Assembly (NCBI GenBank): GCA_002478745.1
Contig: DLQI01000079.1
Location: 1-35,119 of the forward strand
DNA: 35,119 nt
Direction: 5' to 3'
From: Rhodobacteraceae bacterium UBA7436
GTDB lineage: Bacteria > Pseudomonadota > Alphaproteobacteria > Rhodobacterales > Rhodobacteraceae
Part shown: positions 23,443 through 31,920 of the stretch, piece after piece
Layout: each line of letters starts with the position of its first letter
Numbering within the stretch: position 1 is the stretch's first letter
Program-made: the position numbers and the translations under genes
Notes under the pieces: model-generated
Seen by the model: the letters and a program-made list of their open reading frames with translations, nothing else
Told to the model about the DNA's origin: nothing
The model's database searches: none

Positions 23443-24642
23443 ATGGCGCAGGCAGACAACGAGGCACAGCCACATTTCACGCAACCAGTACGCCAGATCG
23501 TGCTGATGTTGACGGTGATTGGCTTGACCACATTTGGCGCGGTAGTTGCGCTTCCACAGGTGTTGCCTGTGTTCGAAGCCAATCCGCAGCTTAACAGCTT
23601 TATATTTTTAGTATTTATGATCGGTGTCGTCGCCTGTTTTTGGCAGGTGTTCCAACTGATTGGGTCGGTCATTTGGCTTAAGCGGTTTGCCTCTGATACT
23701 TCAGAAGTGAATTCAAAAGCACCTCAATTGCTCGCCCCTTTGGCATCGCTATTACGCACACGTGGTGCGAGGATGCAGATCAATACATCGTCAACGCGCT
23801 CTATCTTGGATTCCGTTGCAACGCGGATTGATGAAGCCCGCGAAATTACGCGCTATATCGTCAATACGCTAATCTTCTTGGGGCTGCTTGGAACCTTTTA
23901 TGGCTTGGCGACGACGGTGCCGGCATTGGTCGATACTATCCGCAGCTTAGCCCCGAAGGATGGCGAGGCCAGTGTTGCGGTGTTTGGCCGCTTGATGACT
24001 GGGCTGGAATCGCAACTTAGCGGCATGGGCGTTGCCTTTGCCTCATCACTGCTTGGCTTGGCTGGGTCTTTGGTTGTCGGTATCTTAGAGCTGTTTGCAG
24101 GGCACGGTCAGAACCGTTTCTATCGTGAACTTGAAGAATGGCTTAGCTCAATCACACGAGTTGGTTTCTCATCTGGTGAAGATGCATCCTCTGAACAAGC
24201 AGCGATGACAAGTGTTCTTGATCACATGGCAGAACAGATGGAAGCAATGCAGCAGATGTTCGTTCAGTCTGATGTCAGCCGCTCAATGGTGGATGAACGC
24301 CTTGGTCAACTAAGCGATTCAATCGAACGGATGACATACCAGATGCAACATGGCGATGCTGAGAATTCAGCACTTGAACGTGTAGCTGCTGGTCAAGAAC
24401 GCCTTATCGCACACTTTGAAAGCCAAGGTGGAGGCGAAGGTGGTATGGACGCGGAAAGTCGGATGCGTCTTCGGTCTATCGATGTCCAAATGTTGCGTAT
24501 TCTCGAAGAAATTTCCGCAGGTCGTCAGGAAAGCATGGCAGAGTTGCGTACTGATATTTCTGCACTGGCCCAAGCGCTTTCACAACCGCGCGGACAAGCA
24601 CGTAGATCGGCAAGATCTAGATCACAAGACGAGGCTGAGTAA
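23443..24642 (+). CDS. MotA/TolQ/ExbB-like proton-channel protein
   Basis: A 399-residue inner-membrane protein of the MotA/TolQ/ExbB superfamily, whose pentamers surround a dimeric partner and use the ion gradient to drive it. Four hydrophobic helices are visible (about residues 17-40, 51-78, 138-162 and 195-219). The third carries the family motif FLGLLGTFYGL with Thr151, and the fourth is preceded by LSGMGVAFASSLLGLAGSLV. A cytoplasmic tail of about 170 residues is rich in Glu, Gln and Met and probably forms helices or coiled coil (DHMAEQMEAMQQMFVQ). The ATG at 23443 has GGAG about 8 bases upstream. It is coupled to the next gene by TAATG, so the two products very likely work together. Confidence 0.88.
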   Translation: MAQADNEAQPHFTQPVRQIVLMLTVIGLTTFGAVVALPQVLPVFEANPQLNSFIFLVFMIGVVACFWQVFQLIGSVIWLKRFASDTSEVNSKAPQLLAPLASLLRTRGARMQINTSSTRSILDSVATRIDEAREITRYIVNTLIFLGLLGTFYGLATTVPALVDTIRSLAPKDGEASVAVFGRLMTGLESQLSGMGVAFASSLLGLAGSLVVGILELFAGHGQNRFYRELEEWLSSITRVGFSSGEDASSEQAAMTSVLDHMAEQMEAMQQMFVQSDVSRSMVDERLGQLSDSIERMTYQMQHGDAENSALERVAAGQERLIAHFESQGGGEGGMDAESRMRLRSIDVQMLRILEEISAGRQESMAELRTDISALAQALSQPRGQARRSARSRSQDEAE

Positions 24643-26642
24643 TGGCCTTATCACGACGCACGGGCGCACGGTTCCAGGCGTCGATTTGGCCGGGCTTTGT
24701 GGATGCAATGACAGGCCTTTTGTTGGTTCTGATGTTCGTTTTGACCATTTTCATGGTTGTTCAATTTGTTCTGCGTGAGACTATTTCAGGCCAAGAAGTT
24801 GAACTGAATGACCTTGCTGGCGAAGTCGCCGCATTGGCACAAGCCTTAGGATTGGAAGAACGGCGCGGCAATCAATTGGACGCGCGTGTGAATGCGCTTA
24901 ATGCGACGCTCAATGAAGCACGCGACCAAGCCAATGCACAGGCAAATGTTATTGCGACGCTGACGGCCGAGCGTGACACTCAAGCTCAAAAACTAGCTGA
25001 AGCTAGCAATCAGATTACCGCATTTGAAGCGCAGGTATCGGGTTTACTGGCACAACGCGACGACGCGCTTGGTACTATTGCCGCACTCGAAACGGAACAA
25101 ACCCGCCTTCTATCTGAGCAAGAGGCGCTAAACCTCGCTTTGGCCTCAAACCGAAGCGAAATCGACGCTCAAAGTGAAGCGGCAAGATTGGCGGCAAGTA
25201 AACGTGAAGCTTTAGAGGCATTGATTGCAGACCTTCAATTGCAAAGTGCACAAGCTGGAGATCGCGTGATTGCGCTTGAACAAAAACTTGCGACGGCTGC
25301 AGACGCACTGAGCGAAGAAGAAGCTGCTAAGTTGGTTGAGGCCGCCGCCGCCGAAGCATTGCGAAATCGCCTGGAAAATGCGGATGCTGAATTGACAGCA
25401 ATGACACTGTCGCTTGAAGCCAAGCGCCGCGAAGCTGAGGAAACCCTGACACTACTTGCTGCTGCTCGCGCTGCCGAAGGCGATCTTAACGCCCAGTTGG
25501 TTGCTTTGCTGTCCCAAGTTGAGGCGGGCACATCACAAAGTCAAACCCTACAAGCTGAGTTGCGCGCGGCGCAAAGTGATGCTGATAATCTGCGGACCCA
25601 ACTTGGCCTAACAGACCAAAGTGCAGCAGCGCTTAAGGTCCAACTGGCAGCAGCTGGTCAGGAAATTGCGGATTTGCAAGCACAAGTGGCGTTACGGGAT
25701 GAAACCTCTGAGGAGGTTCAGGCGCGCTTATCTGCTGCTTTGGCTGCCAGACTAGTTGCGGAACAGTCGCTGAATACTGCGGCCATAAATGAGGATGAGG
25801 TACGCAAGCAGTTAACCGCGGCGTTGGCTGCCAAATTGCAGTCCGAGCAAACATCGCGCGATCTGCTGTCTGCCACAGAACAACAGGCACTGCTGCTTGA
25901 GAATGCTCAAACCACCCTATCTCAGGAGCGTGTGATCAGCGCGGCGGCACAGCGCCAAACAGAACTGTTGAACCAGCAAGTGGCAGCATTACGCACGCAG
26001 CTCAAAGAACTCAGTGGTCTTCTCAATTTGGCAGAGGAACGCGATCAAGAGGCGCAGGTTCAGTTGCAATCACTGGGCTCAGATCTGAACACAGCGCTGG
26101 CACGTGCGGTCGCAGAGGAGCGCCGGCGTCGTGTACTCGAAGAAGAAGAACGCAAGCGGCTCGAGGCGGAAACAAAAGACTTAGCCCAGTACCGGTCTGA
26201 ATTTTTTGGACGTTTACGTGATCTGTTGGGAACTCAGGAAGGCATACGGATCGAAGGGGACCGGTTCGTGTTCTCATCCGAAGTATTGTTTCCACCAGGC
26301 GGTGCACAGCTCTCCGCATTGGGTGAGGGAGAAATCGCAAAAATAGCGGCAATTTTGCGCGGTATCGCAGATGAAATTCCTCCTGAAATCGATTGGGTCA
26401 TCCGCGTTGATGGACACACCGACAATGTTCCCTTGTCCGGGTTAGGAGAGTTTGCAGACAACTGGGAACTTAGCCAAGCACGTGCATTATCTGTCGTGAA
26501 ATACATGGCGAATTTCTTGGCAATCCCGCCCAGCCGATTGGCTGCAAATGGTTTTGGTCAGTATCAACCGATCAATCGAGCAGACACGCCTGAAGCGCGC
26601 GCGCAAAATCGCCGAATTGAGTTGAAGTTTACTGAAAAATAA
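24642..26642 (+). CDS. MotB-like protein with long coiled coil and OmpA domain
   Basis: A 666-residue partner of the MotA/ExbB-like protein. Residues 17-44 form one membrane helix (WPGFVDAMTGLLLVLMFVL) with Asp21 at its cytoplasmic end, the place of the proton-carrying aspartate in MotB. Residues from about 46 to 525 are almost entirely Ala/Glu/Gln/Leu-rich heptads predicted to form coiled coil in the periplasm. The C-terminus is an OmpA-type peptidoglycan-binding domain: RVDGHTDNVPL (Asp590), DNWELSQARA (606-615) and NRRIEL (656-661). This order (ion helix, rod, wall anchor) matches a motor or force-transmitting stator. It overlaps the preceding gene by one base. Its cellular job is not known. 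Confidence 0.88.
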   Translation: MALSRRTGARFQASIWPGFVDAMTGLLLVLMFVLTIFMVVQFVLRETISGQEVELNDLAGEVAALAQALGLEERRGNQLDARVNALNATLNEARDQANAQANVIATLTAERDTQAQKLAEASNQITAFEAQVSGLLAQRDDALGTIAALETEQTRLLSEQEALNLALASNRSEIDAQSEAARLAASKREALEALIADLQLQSAQAGDRVIALEQKLATAADALSEEEAAKLVEAAAAEALRNRLENADAELTAMTLSLEAKRREAEETLTLLAAARAAEGDLNAQLVALLSQVEAGTSQSQTLQAELRAAQSDADNLRTQLGLTDQSAAALKVQLAAAGQEIADLQAQVALRDETSEEVQARLSAALAARLVAEQSLNTAAINEDEVRKQLTAALAAKLQSEQTSRDLLSATEQQALLLENAQTTLSQERVISAAAQRQTELLNQQVAALRTQLKELSGLLNLAEERDQEAQVQLQSLGSDLNTALARAVAEERRRRVLEEEERKRLEAETKDLAQYRSEFFGRLRDLLGTQEGIRIEGDRFVFSSEVLFPPGGAQLSALGEGEIAKIAAILRGIADEIPPEIDWVIRVDGHTDNVPLSGLGEFADNWELSQARALSVVKYMANFLAIPPSRLAANGFGQYQPINRADTPEARAQNRRIELKFTEK

Positions 26643-26647
26643 CTGGG

Positions 26648-27622
26648 CTATTCGACTGAGATTTTGGTCTTTTCTGTGCTGATGGCTTTGCCATCACGCA
26701 GTAAAGACACAGACCCGAAATAAGTGCCTACTGGCCAGCCGTCTTTTGGCAGCTTCCTACCAATAGCGCGAAATAATTGCGCCTTGTTCTTTTTGATGAG
26801 AACCGTTTTGTCCAACAAGATCCCAGTCGGCCCTTCTAAGATAAGGCGCATTTGATCGCCTTTCTTAGCACCAAAACCAAAGCCAAAAACAACGATCGCG
26901 GGCGCGTCAACAGGCAGGCTTTGTGCGGCGGCGCGCCCTGATTTTACATCTTCAAATGCTGGGACATGATCGGCAAACGCGGCATATAGAACTGCACCCG
27001 CGCGGTACGGCAGTGGTTCGCTCCAAAGGGTGTCTTCGTCAGGTTCGCCGCATGTAACGCTGCCATCAGGATCGAACGGATCAACCACTTTACCGTCTTT
27101 GCGGACAGAAAGGTGAACATGCGGGAACTGTGTGCGACCACTTAGACCAATTTGCCCCAGTACTGTGCCCGCCTCTACAACCTCACCGGTTTTGACCTGC
27201 ACCGATCCCTTTTTCATATGGCAGTATTGGGTTTCCCAGCCATCGCCGTGACGGAGAACTAAGCCGTTTCCACATTCTTTTCCTTTTACATTGGCAGCAT
27301 TCGCAGCTGTGTAAAGGACGTCATCAACACTATTGCGGGTTCCCATTACGGTCCCCTTAGCGGATGCAATCACGTCTACTCCAGCACGCATTTGCTCCAA
27401 TGTACGGAGCGCGAAATCGGTGCCTTTATGGCCGTCATAGCTGAGGCTGGAGCAGCGAAAATCTGATACACCTTCACCATCTGTGTGATCAACATATTGC
27501 TGGATGTAGCAATCGTCCCCCAGTGAACAATCAATGGGGGACGATAGAACCAACTCTTGTGCACCAACATACGCGGTCGCGGCACAAAGGGCTACGACGG
27601 CTGTTAGGCTGGCGCGGATCAT
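26648..27622 (-). CDS. Secreted M23-family metallopeptidase
   Basis: A 324-residue M23 (LytM-type) peptidase with an N-terminal signal peptide (cut likely near AYVGAQE), so it acts in the periplasm. The zinc and catalytic residues are in place: His65 and Asp69 in GHKGTDF, His135 in TQYCHM, and His168-x-His170 in FPHVHLS. It is therefore probably an active peptidoglycan endopeptidase. A C-terminal beta domain of about 110 residues follows (AIVVFGFGFGAKKGDQ), perhaps for substrate binding. Several cysteines may form disulfides. The start overlaps the clpA stop by 4 bases. It is convergent with the MotA/MotB-like pair, leaving only 5 bases between stops. Confidence 0.92.
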   Translation of the reverse strand: MIRASLTAVVALCAATAYVGAQELVLSSPIDCSLGDDCYIQQYVDHTDGEGVSDFRCSSLSYDGHKGTDFALRTLEQMRAGVDVIASAKGTVMGTRNSVDDVLYTAANAANVKGKECGNGLVLRHGDGWETQYCHMKKGSVQVKTGEVVEAGTVLGQIGLSGRTQFPHVHLSVRKDGKVVDPFDPDGSVTCGEPDEDTLWSEPLPYRAGAVLYAAFADHVPAFEDVKSGRAAAQSLPVDAPAIVVFGFGFGAKKGDQMRLILEGPTGILLDKTVLIKKNKAQLFRAIGRKLPKDGWPVGTYFGSVSLLRDGKAISTEKTKISVE

Positions 27623-29940
27623 TCTGCAGTAAGCAAAGGTGGCTTGTCACCGGTAATGCGCGGTTTGGCCAAACCTTCGGTCTTGATGTCCAACTCTCCG
27701 CCTTTAACGCCAACTTTGACAACGCCACCTTTGGTCAATTTGCCGAACAATAGCTCCTCGGCCAGTGGTTTTTTGATGTGCTCTTGAATGACGCGCCCCA
27801 GTGGCCGGGCACCCATTTTCTCATCATAGCCGCGATCACCCAACCAAGCAGCGGCTGCTTTGGTCAGCTCAATCGTCACGTTGCGATCCATCAACTGCGC
27901 TTCAAGTTGCAGAACAAATTTTTCAACAACCTGATTGATGACTTCCTTCGGAAGACGGGAGAAGCTGATGACTGCATCCAGGCGGTTGCGGAACTCCGGC
28001 GTAAATGTGCGCTCAATAGCTGCAGTGTCTTCGCCAACGCGGCTGTCGCGACCAAAGCCGATGGCTTCTTTCGCCTGCTCAGCAGCACCGGCATTTGATG
28101 TCATGATCAACACCACATTACGGAAATCAACGGTTCGGCCGTTGTGATCCGTCAGCTTACCGTGGTCCATAACTTGGAGCAGGATATTATAAACATCGGG
28201 GTGCGCTTTTTCCATTTCATCAAGCAACAGCACACAATGCGGATGTTGATCGATACCGTCCGTCAACATGCCGCCTTGGTCAAAGCCGACATAGCCGGGA
28301 GGGGCACCGATCAGGCGTGAAACGGCGTGCTTTTCCATATATTCCGACATGTCAAAGCGCAGAAGTTCAACGCCAAGCGTATCTGCAAGCTGTTTGGCGA
28401 CTTCAGTTTTGCCAACGCCTGTAGGGCCAGCGAACAGGTAATTGCCGATTGGCTTTTCTGGTTCACGCAGGCCGGCGCGTGCAAGTTTGATGGCGCTTGA
28501 CAGTGCTTCGATCGCTTTGTCTTGACCGAATACAACGCGCTTCAACGACGCCTCTAGATCGCGCAATACAACGGCATCGTCTTTGGAAACGCTTTTTGGC
28601 GGGATGCGCGCGATCTTGGCCACAACGGCTTCGACCTCTTTGATACCAATTGTCTTGCGGCGCTTTGCGGCGGGGATCAGATGCTGTGCTGCACCTGCCT
28701 CGTCGATCACATCAATAGCGCTGTCTGGTAATTTGCGATCAATGATGTAGCGGGAAGCTAATTCAACAGAAGATTTAATCGCATCAGCAGTGTATTTGAC
28801 CGAGTGATGGTCCTCAAAATACGACTTGATACCACGCAGAATTTTCACGGCATCCTCAACGGATGGCTCATTCACGTCGATCTTTTGGAAACGACGGCTT
28901 AAGGCGCGATCCTTCTCAAAGTGCTGGCGGAACTCTTGATAAGTCGTTGAACCCATCGTGCGTAGTTTCCCACCGGCAAGAGCAGGCTTGAGCAAATTAG
29001 AGGCGTCCATTGCCCCACCCGATGTGGCACCAGCGCCGATAACCGTGTGGATTTCATCGATAAATAGCACCGCGTCGTCATGTGCTTCTAGCTCAGTCAC
29101 AACTGCTTTTAGACGCTCTTCAAAGTCACCGCGGTAACGGGTACCTGCAAGCAATGCGCCCATATCGAGCGAGAAGATGGTGGTTTCAGACAGTACTTCA
29201 GGTGTCTCTCCCGCAACGATCTTACGGGCAAGACCCTCTGCAATAGCGGTTTTACCTACACCTGGATCACCAACCAAAAGCGGGTTATTTTTACGACGAC
29301 GGCAAAGCACTTGGATACAGCGTTCAACTTCGCTGTCGCGGCCGATCAACGGATCAATGTCGCCTTCGCGCGATTTTACGTTCAAGTCTACGCAGTATTT
29401 TTCGAGTGCGCTTTCTTTCTTTTCGCCGTCCGTGACACCCAGATCATCGTCCAGACCATCAGGGGTTCCTGAAACGGCACGTTCTTCTCCGTACTCCGGA
29501 TCTTTGGCCACGCCGTGGGCGATAAAATTGACAGCGTCATAACGTGTCATGTCCTGCTCTTGCAGGAAGAAGGCTGCGTTTGATTCACGTTCGGCAAAGA
29601 TGGCAACGATGACATTGGCACCTGTGACCTCTGTTCGGCCAGATGACTGAACATGGATGGCGGCGCGTTGAATAACACGTTGGAACGCGGCTGTTGGCAC
29701 TGCCTCAGAACCATCAATATCGGTGATCAGATTTGCCAATTCTTCGTCGATGAATTTGACAAGCGCACCGCGCAGTTCGTCAGCGTCAACAGAACAGGCC
29801 TGCATCACTTTTTTCGCATCTGGTTCATCCAGCAACGTCAGCAATAAATGCTCGAGCGTTGCGAACTCGTGATGACGATCATTTGCCAGCGCAAGTGCTG
29901 CGTGGATGGCTTTTTCTAGTGTGGTCGAAAATGAAGGCAC
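27619..29940 (-). CDS. clpA: ClpA, ATPase subunit of the ClpAP protease
   Basis: ClpA unfolds substrates, including N-end rule proteins delivered by ClpS, and feeds them to ClpP. The 773-residue protein has the Clp N-domain (residues about 1-145), AAA+ module 1 with Walker A GDPGVGKT (224-231) and Walker B VLFIDE (291-296), and module 2 with GPTGVGKT (505-512) and LLLDEMEKAH. The loop EAIGFGRD takes the place of the ClpP-docking IGL loop and reads IGF here. There is no middle domain as in ClpB. The start is GTG at 29940 with AGGAG about 7 bases upstream. The end overlaps the M23 peptidase gene, so the two are probably expressed together. No clpS gene is next to it. Confidence 0.96.
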   Translation of the reverse strand: MPSFSTTLEKAIHAALALANDRHHEFATLEHLLLTLLDEPDAKKVMQACSVDADELRGALVKFIDEELANLITDIDGSEAVPTAAFQRVIQRAAIHVQSSGRTEVTGANVIVAIFAERESNAAFFLQEQDMTRYDAVNFIAHGVAKDPEYGEERAVSGTPDGLDDDLGVTDGEKKESALEKYCVDLNVKSREGDIDPLIGRDSEVERCIQVLCRRRKNNPLLVGDPGVGKTAIAEGLARKIVAGETPEVLSETTIFSLDMGALLAGTRYRGDFEERLKAVVTELEAHDDAVLFIDEIHTVIGAGATSGGAMDASNLLKPALAGGKLRTMGSTTYQEFRQHFEKDRALSRRFQKIDVNEPSVEDAVKILRGIKSYFEDHHSVKYTADAIKSSVELASRYIIDRKLPDSAIDVIDEAGAAQHLIPAAKRRKTIGIKEVEAVVAKIARIPPKSVSKDDAVVLRDLEASLKRVVFGQDKAIEALSSAIKLARAGLREPEKPIGNYLFAGPTGVGKTEVAKQLADTLGVELLRFDMSEYMEKHAVSRLIGAPPGYVGFDQGGMLTDGIDQHPHCVLLLDEMEKAHPDVYNILLQVMDHGKLTDHNGRTVDFRNVVLIMTSNAGAAEQAKEAIGFGRDSRVGEDTAAIERTFTPEFRNRLDAVISFSRLPKEVINQVVEKFVLQLEAQLMDRNVTIELTKAAAAWLGDRGYDEKMGARPLGRVIQEHIKKPLAEELLFGKLTKGGVVKVGVKGGELDIKTEGLAKPRITGDKPPLLTAE

Positions 29941-30006
29941 GTTGTGCTCCTGTCGATCGGGGCGGTTTAGGGGGGCGAGCGATCTCGCGGCTGAACCATC
30001 CGTGGC

Positions 30007-30012
30007 ATTATA
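30007..30012 (-). promoter_or_regulatory. Possible -10 element for clpA
   Basis: Read on the minus strand, 30012-30007 is a perfect TATAAT about 67 bases upstream of the clpA start codon. No good -35 element lies at the usual distance, so this is tentative. Confidence 0.3.
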
Positions 30013-30112
30013 TAGTTAGAGTTTGGTTGATCGGTGGCCAGCTTCAAGTGTTTTTTTTTACAAAAGGGGCTGAAAAGCCGATATAATTGATCAACCTGCT
30101 ATCAAGTTTGCG

Positions 30113-30880
30113 TCAAAACCTATCTTTACGGGCGCGAATTTCGGTGAAGACTTTAACGGGGGATGCGCCGGTTAGGTTTAGGTGTTCTTGGATTTCAGGG
30201 TTGTCTGCCCGCAAGAATGGGTTGGTTTCACGTTCTAATTCCAAAGTTGAAGGGATGGTTGGCAGTCCGTTTGCGTGTTTGTCTTCAATGTCCTTGATAC
30301 GCAATATAAGTGCCGGATTAGCAGGATCAACCGTTGTAGCAAAAGAGGCATTGCTGGCGGTGTATTCGTGGCCTGAATAAATACGAGTTTGGGGGGGCAT
30401 CTCTGCAGTTTTTTGTAGGCTCGCATACATCTGTGCAGGTGTGCCTTCAAACAGGCGCCCGCAGCCCATCACCATTAGGCTGTCAGCCGTGAAAAACGCA
30501 TCAGATGCTGGTAGATAGAATGCGATGTGATCGATGGTGTGGCCAGACATGTCCAACACCTGAACGGTTTCGCCACCAAAGCTGAAATTGTCGGCATCCG
30601 CCACGGCCATATCCAGTGGGGGTAGGCGGTGGGCGTCCCCCTTTGATCCCACAATTTTTGCCGGATATTGCGCCAGAATTTCTGGTAGCCCGTCCACGTG
30701 ATCTGGGTGGTGGTGCGTAATCCATACTTCACTAAGTGCCCATCCTCGTTGGCTTAATTCGGCCAAGATGGGTGATGCTTCTGGCACATCGACAAGGGCG
30801 GTTTGGCCACTCGCAGCATCATGGATCAAATAGGCATAGTTGTCTTGAAGACAGGGGATTGTGACGATCTCAAGGGGCAT
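30113..30880 (-). CDS. gloB: Hydroxyacylglutathione hydrolase (glyoxalase II)
   Basis: GloB hydrolyses S-lactoylglutathione to lactate and glutathione, completing methylglyoxal detoxification. The 255-residue protein starts IVTIPCLQDNYAYL and has the metallo-beta-lactamase zinc motif THHHPDH (55-61). Further metal ligands are in MSGHTIDH and YSGHEYT, and the glutathione-side FTADSLMVMGCGRLFEGT is present. The C-terminal GloB helices are present (ETNPFLR near residue 220). The second of two close ATG codons (30880) is preferred since AGG then lies 9 bases upstream; the other is 30886. It is divergent from a methyltransferase gene, as gloB is from yafS in Escherichia coli. Confidence 0.95.
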   Translation of the reverse strand: MPLEIVTIPCLQDNYAYLIHDAASGQTALVDVPEASPILAELSQRGWALSEVWITHHHPDHVDGLPEILAQYPAKIVGSKGDAHRLPPLDMAVADADNFSFGGETVQVLDMSGHTIDHIAFYLPASDAFFTADSLMVMGCGRLFEGTPAQMYASLQKTAEMPPQTRIYSGHEYTASNASFATTVDPANPALILRIKDIEDKHANGLPTIPSTLELERETNPFLRADNPEIQEHLNLTGASPVKVFTEIRARKDRF

Positions 30881-30953
30881 GGCCATTTACCTGATGGTTG
30901 TTACACTGCAATGTGATTTGAACCTAATTTGACCTATCGGGGAGGTGTCTGCA

Positions 30954-31694
30954 ATGCACCTTGATGTACAAGACTTGAGGAACTTCTATTATCGCAGCAC
31001 GCTTGGGCGTGCGGCGCAGAAATCTTTGCGCACACAGATGTTGAACATCTGGCCCGAGGCAAAGGGGCAAACCGTTGTGGGTTATGGTTTTGCAGCCCCT
31101 CTATTGCGCCCATATCTTGAGGATGCACGACGGGTTATTGCGCTTATGCCAGGACCCCAAGGCGTGATGCCGTGGCCAGCCAATGAACCTAATGTGTCGG
31201 TGTTGACCGAGGAAACACGTTGGCCGATTGAAACAGGGCATGTTGATAAACTTGTTGTTTTACATGGTCTTGAAACTTCGCAGCACCCTTTTGATCTTTT
31301 GGAGGAATGCTGGCGTGTCTTGGGGCCGGGGGGCAAAGTGCTGTTCATCGTGCCCAATCGGGCAGGGGTTTGGGCACGGCGCGATGGTACACCTTTTGGC
31401 TATGGGCGGCCTTATTCTGTGGGGCAGTTAGAGGCTGAGCTGCGGCGGCACCAGTTCGTGCCAGAACGGCATATGGGTGCTTTGTATCAATTGCCGTCAG
31501 GTAAGCGCGTTTGGATGAAGTCTGCGCCCATGTTTGAGCGGATTGGGGTGCATATGCCAGCTATGGTTGCCGGTGGTGCGGTGATGGTTGAAGCGACCAA
31601 ACAAGTCTATCCGCCAAAGGGCACAGTTGCGCGCCAAAGACGGGCGATTAACGTGCTTGAAGGCTTGGGTTCGCCGGTGGTCGAACCGACCTAA
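30954..31694 (+). CDS. Class I SAM-dependent methyltransferase domain protein
   Basis: A 246-residue protein of the methyltransferase type 11 group. The fold is visible from the VVGYGFAAPLLRPYL segment (motif I region, without the full DxGxGxG), through DKLVVLHGLETSQHPFDLLE and CWRVLGPGGKVLFIVPNR (post-motif region). The substrate is unknown. The weak motif I could mean low or altered SAM binding. ATG at 30954 is chosen: GGGGAGG lies about 8 bases upstream and a GTG at 30945 overlaps that site. Its divergent neighbour is gloB; the same neighbourhood exists in Escherichia coli (gloB-yafS), which hints at a conserved but unexplained link. Confidence 0.82.
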   Translation: MHLDVQDLRNFYYRSTLGRAAQKSLRTQMLNIWPEAKGQTVVGYGFAAPLLRPYLEDARRVIALMPGPQGVMPWPANEPNVSVLTEETRWPIETGHVDKLVVLHGLETSQHPFDLLEECWRVLGPGGKVLFIVPNRAGVWARRDGTPFGYGRPYSVGQLEAELRRHQFVPERHMGALYQLPSGKRVWMKSAPMFERIGVHMPAMVAGGAVMVEATKQVYPPKGTVARQRRAINVLEGLGSPVVEPT

Positions 31695-31749
31695 GTGTGC
31701 TGTGTTAACCTGAGGAATGCTGTACTTATTTTACTAGAAAATGGCCCGA

Positions 31750-31854
31750 ACTGTACAAATTGCGCGCTAGACTGTGCAGTTGTGTGGGGGTGGTTTTGCC
31801 CAAGACCATAGGTTTTGCGCAAGACTGTGCAGATTGCCTGCTGTTTTGTACAGT
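31750..31854. repeat. Four copies of an ACTGTRCAR motif
   Basis: ACTGTACAAATTG at 31750-31762, ACTGTGCAGTTG at 31771-31782 and ACTGTGCAGATTG at 31824-31836 are direct copies. TTTTGTACAGT at 31844-31854 is an inverted copy. They lie in the 226-base gap between the convergent methyltransferase and RTX genes. They may be protein-binding sites or parts of a folded RNA. Confidence 0.6.
31792..31825. repeat. Short direct repeat, 19-base period
   Basis: GGTTTTGCCCAAGAC at 31792-31806 is repeated as GGTTTTGCGCAAGAC at 31811-31825 with one mismatch. The second copy runs into the third ACTGTRCA motif. Confidence 0.65.
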
Positions 31855-31886
31855 TTACAGTTTGCCAATCCTAGCATCAGAAAAAA

Positions 31887-31900
31887 GTGTTAATTAACAC
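31887..31900. promoter_or_regulatory. Perfect 14-base palindrome
   Basis: GTGTTAATTAACAC is a perfect palindrome 21 bases beyond the RTX gene stop. It has no loop, so it is more like a dimer-binding site than a terminator. Confidence 0.4.
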
Positions 31901-31920
31901 GCCCCTCTTTAGCGATTTTG

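Noticed and set aside
23443..26642. The MotA/MotB-like pair as a Zorya anti-phage system (ZorA/ZorB)
   Set aside because: The membrane parts are similar in plan, but no ZorC, ZorD or ZorE gene is nearby. The long rod is in the periplasmic partner instead of in the cytoplasmic tail of the MotA-like protein, and the neighbours are core genes.
23443..26642. The same pair as flagellar stator motAB
   Set aside because: No flagellar genes are near, the MotA-like protein lacks a normal MotA loop layout, and the partner has a rod of about 480 residues that MotB does not have.
24642..26642. Antisense open frames across the coiled-coil gene as real genes
   Set aside because: Long open frames on the opposite strand follow from its biased Ala/Glu/Gln codons; none has a ribosome site or domain.
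30050..30090. T-run and short GGCT/AGCC hairpin as a gloB terminator
   Set aside because: The stem has only four pairs and the T-run is on the wrong strand for gloB and clpA, which both read on the minus strand.
31695..31920. The repeat-rich gap as a CRISPR array
   Set aside because: The repeated units are only 9-15 bases, imperfect, irregularly spaced and partly inverted, and there are no cas genes.
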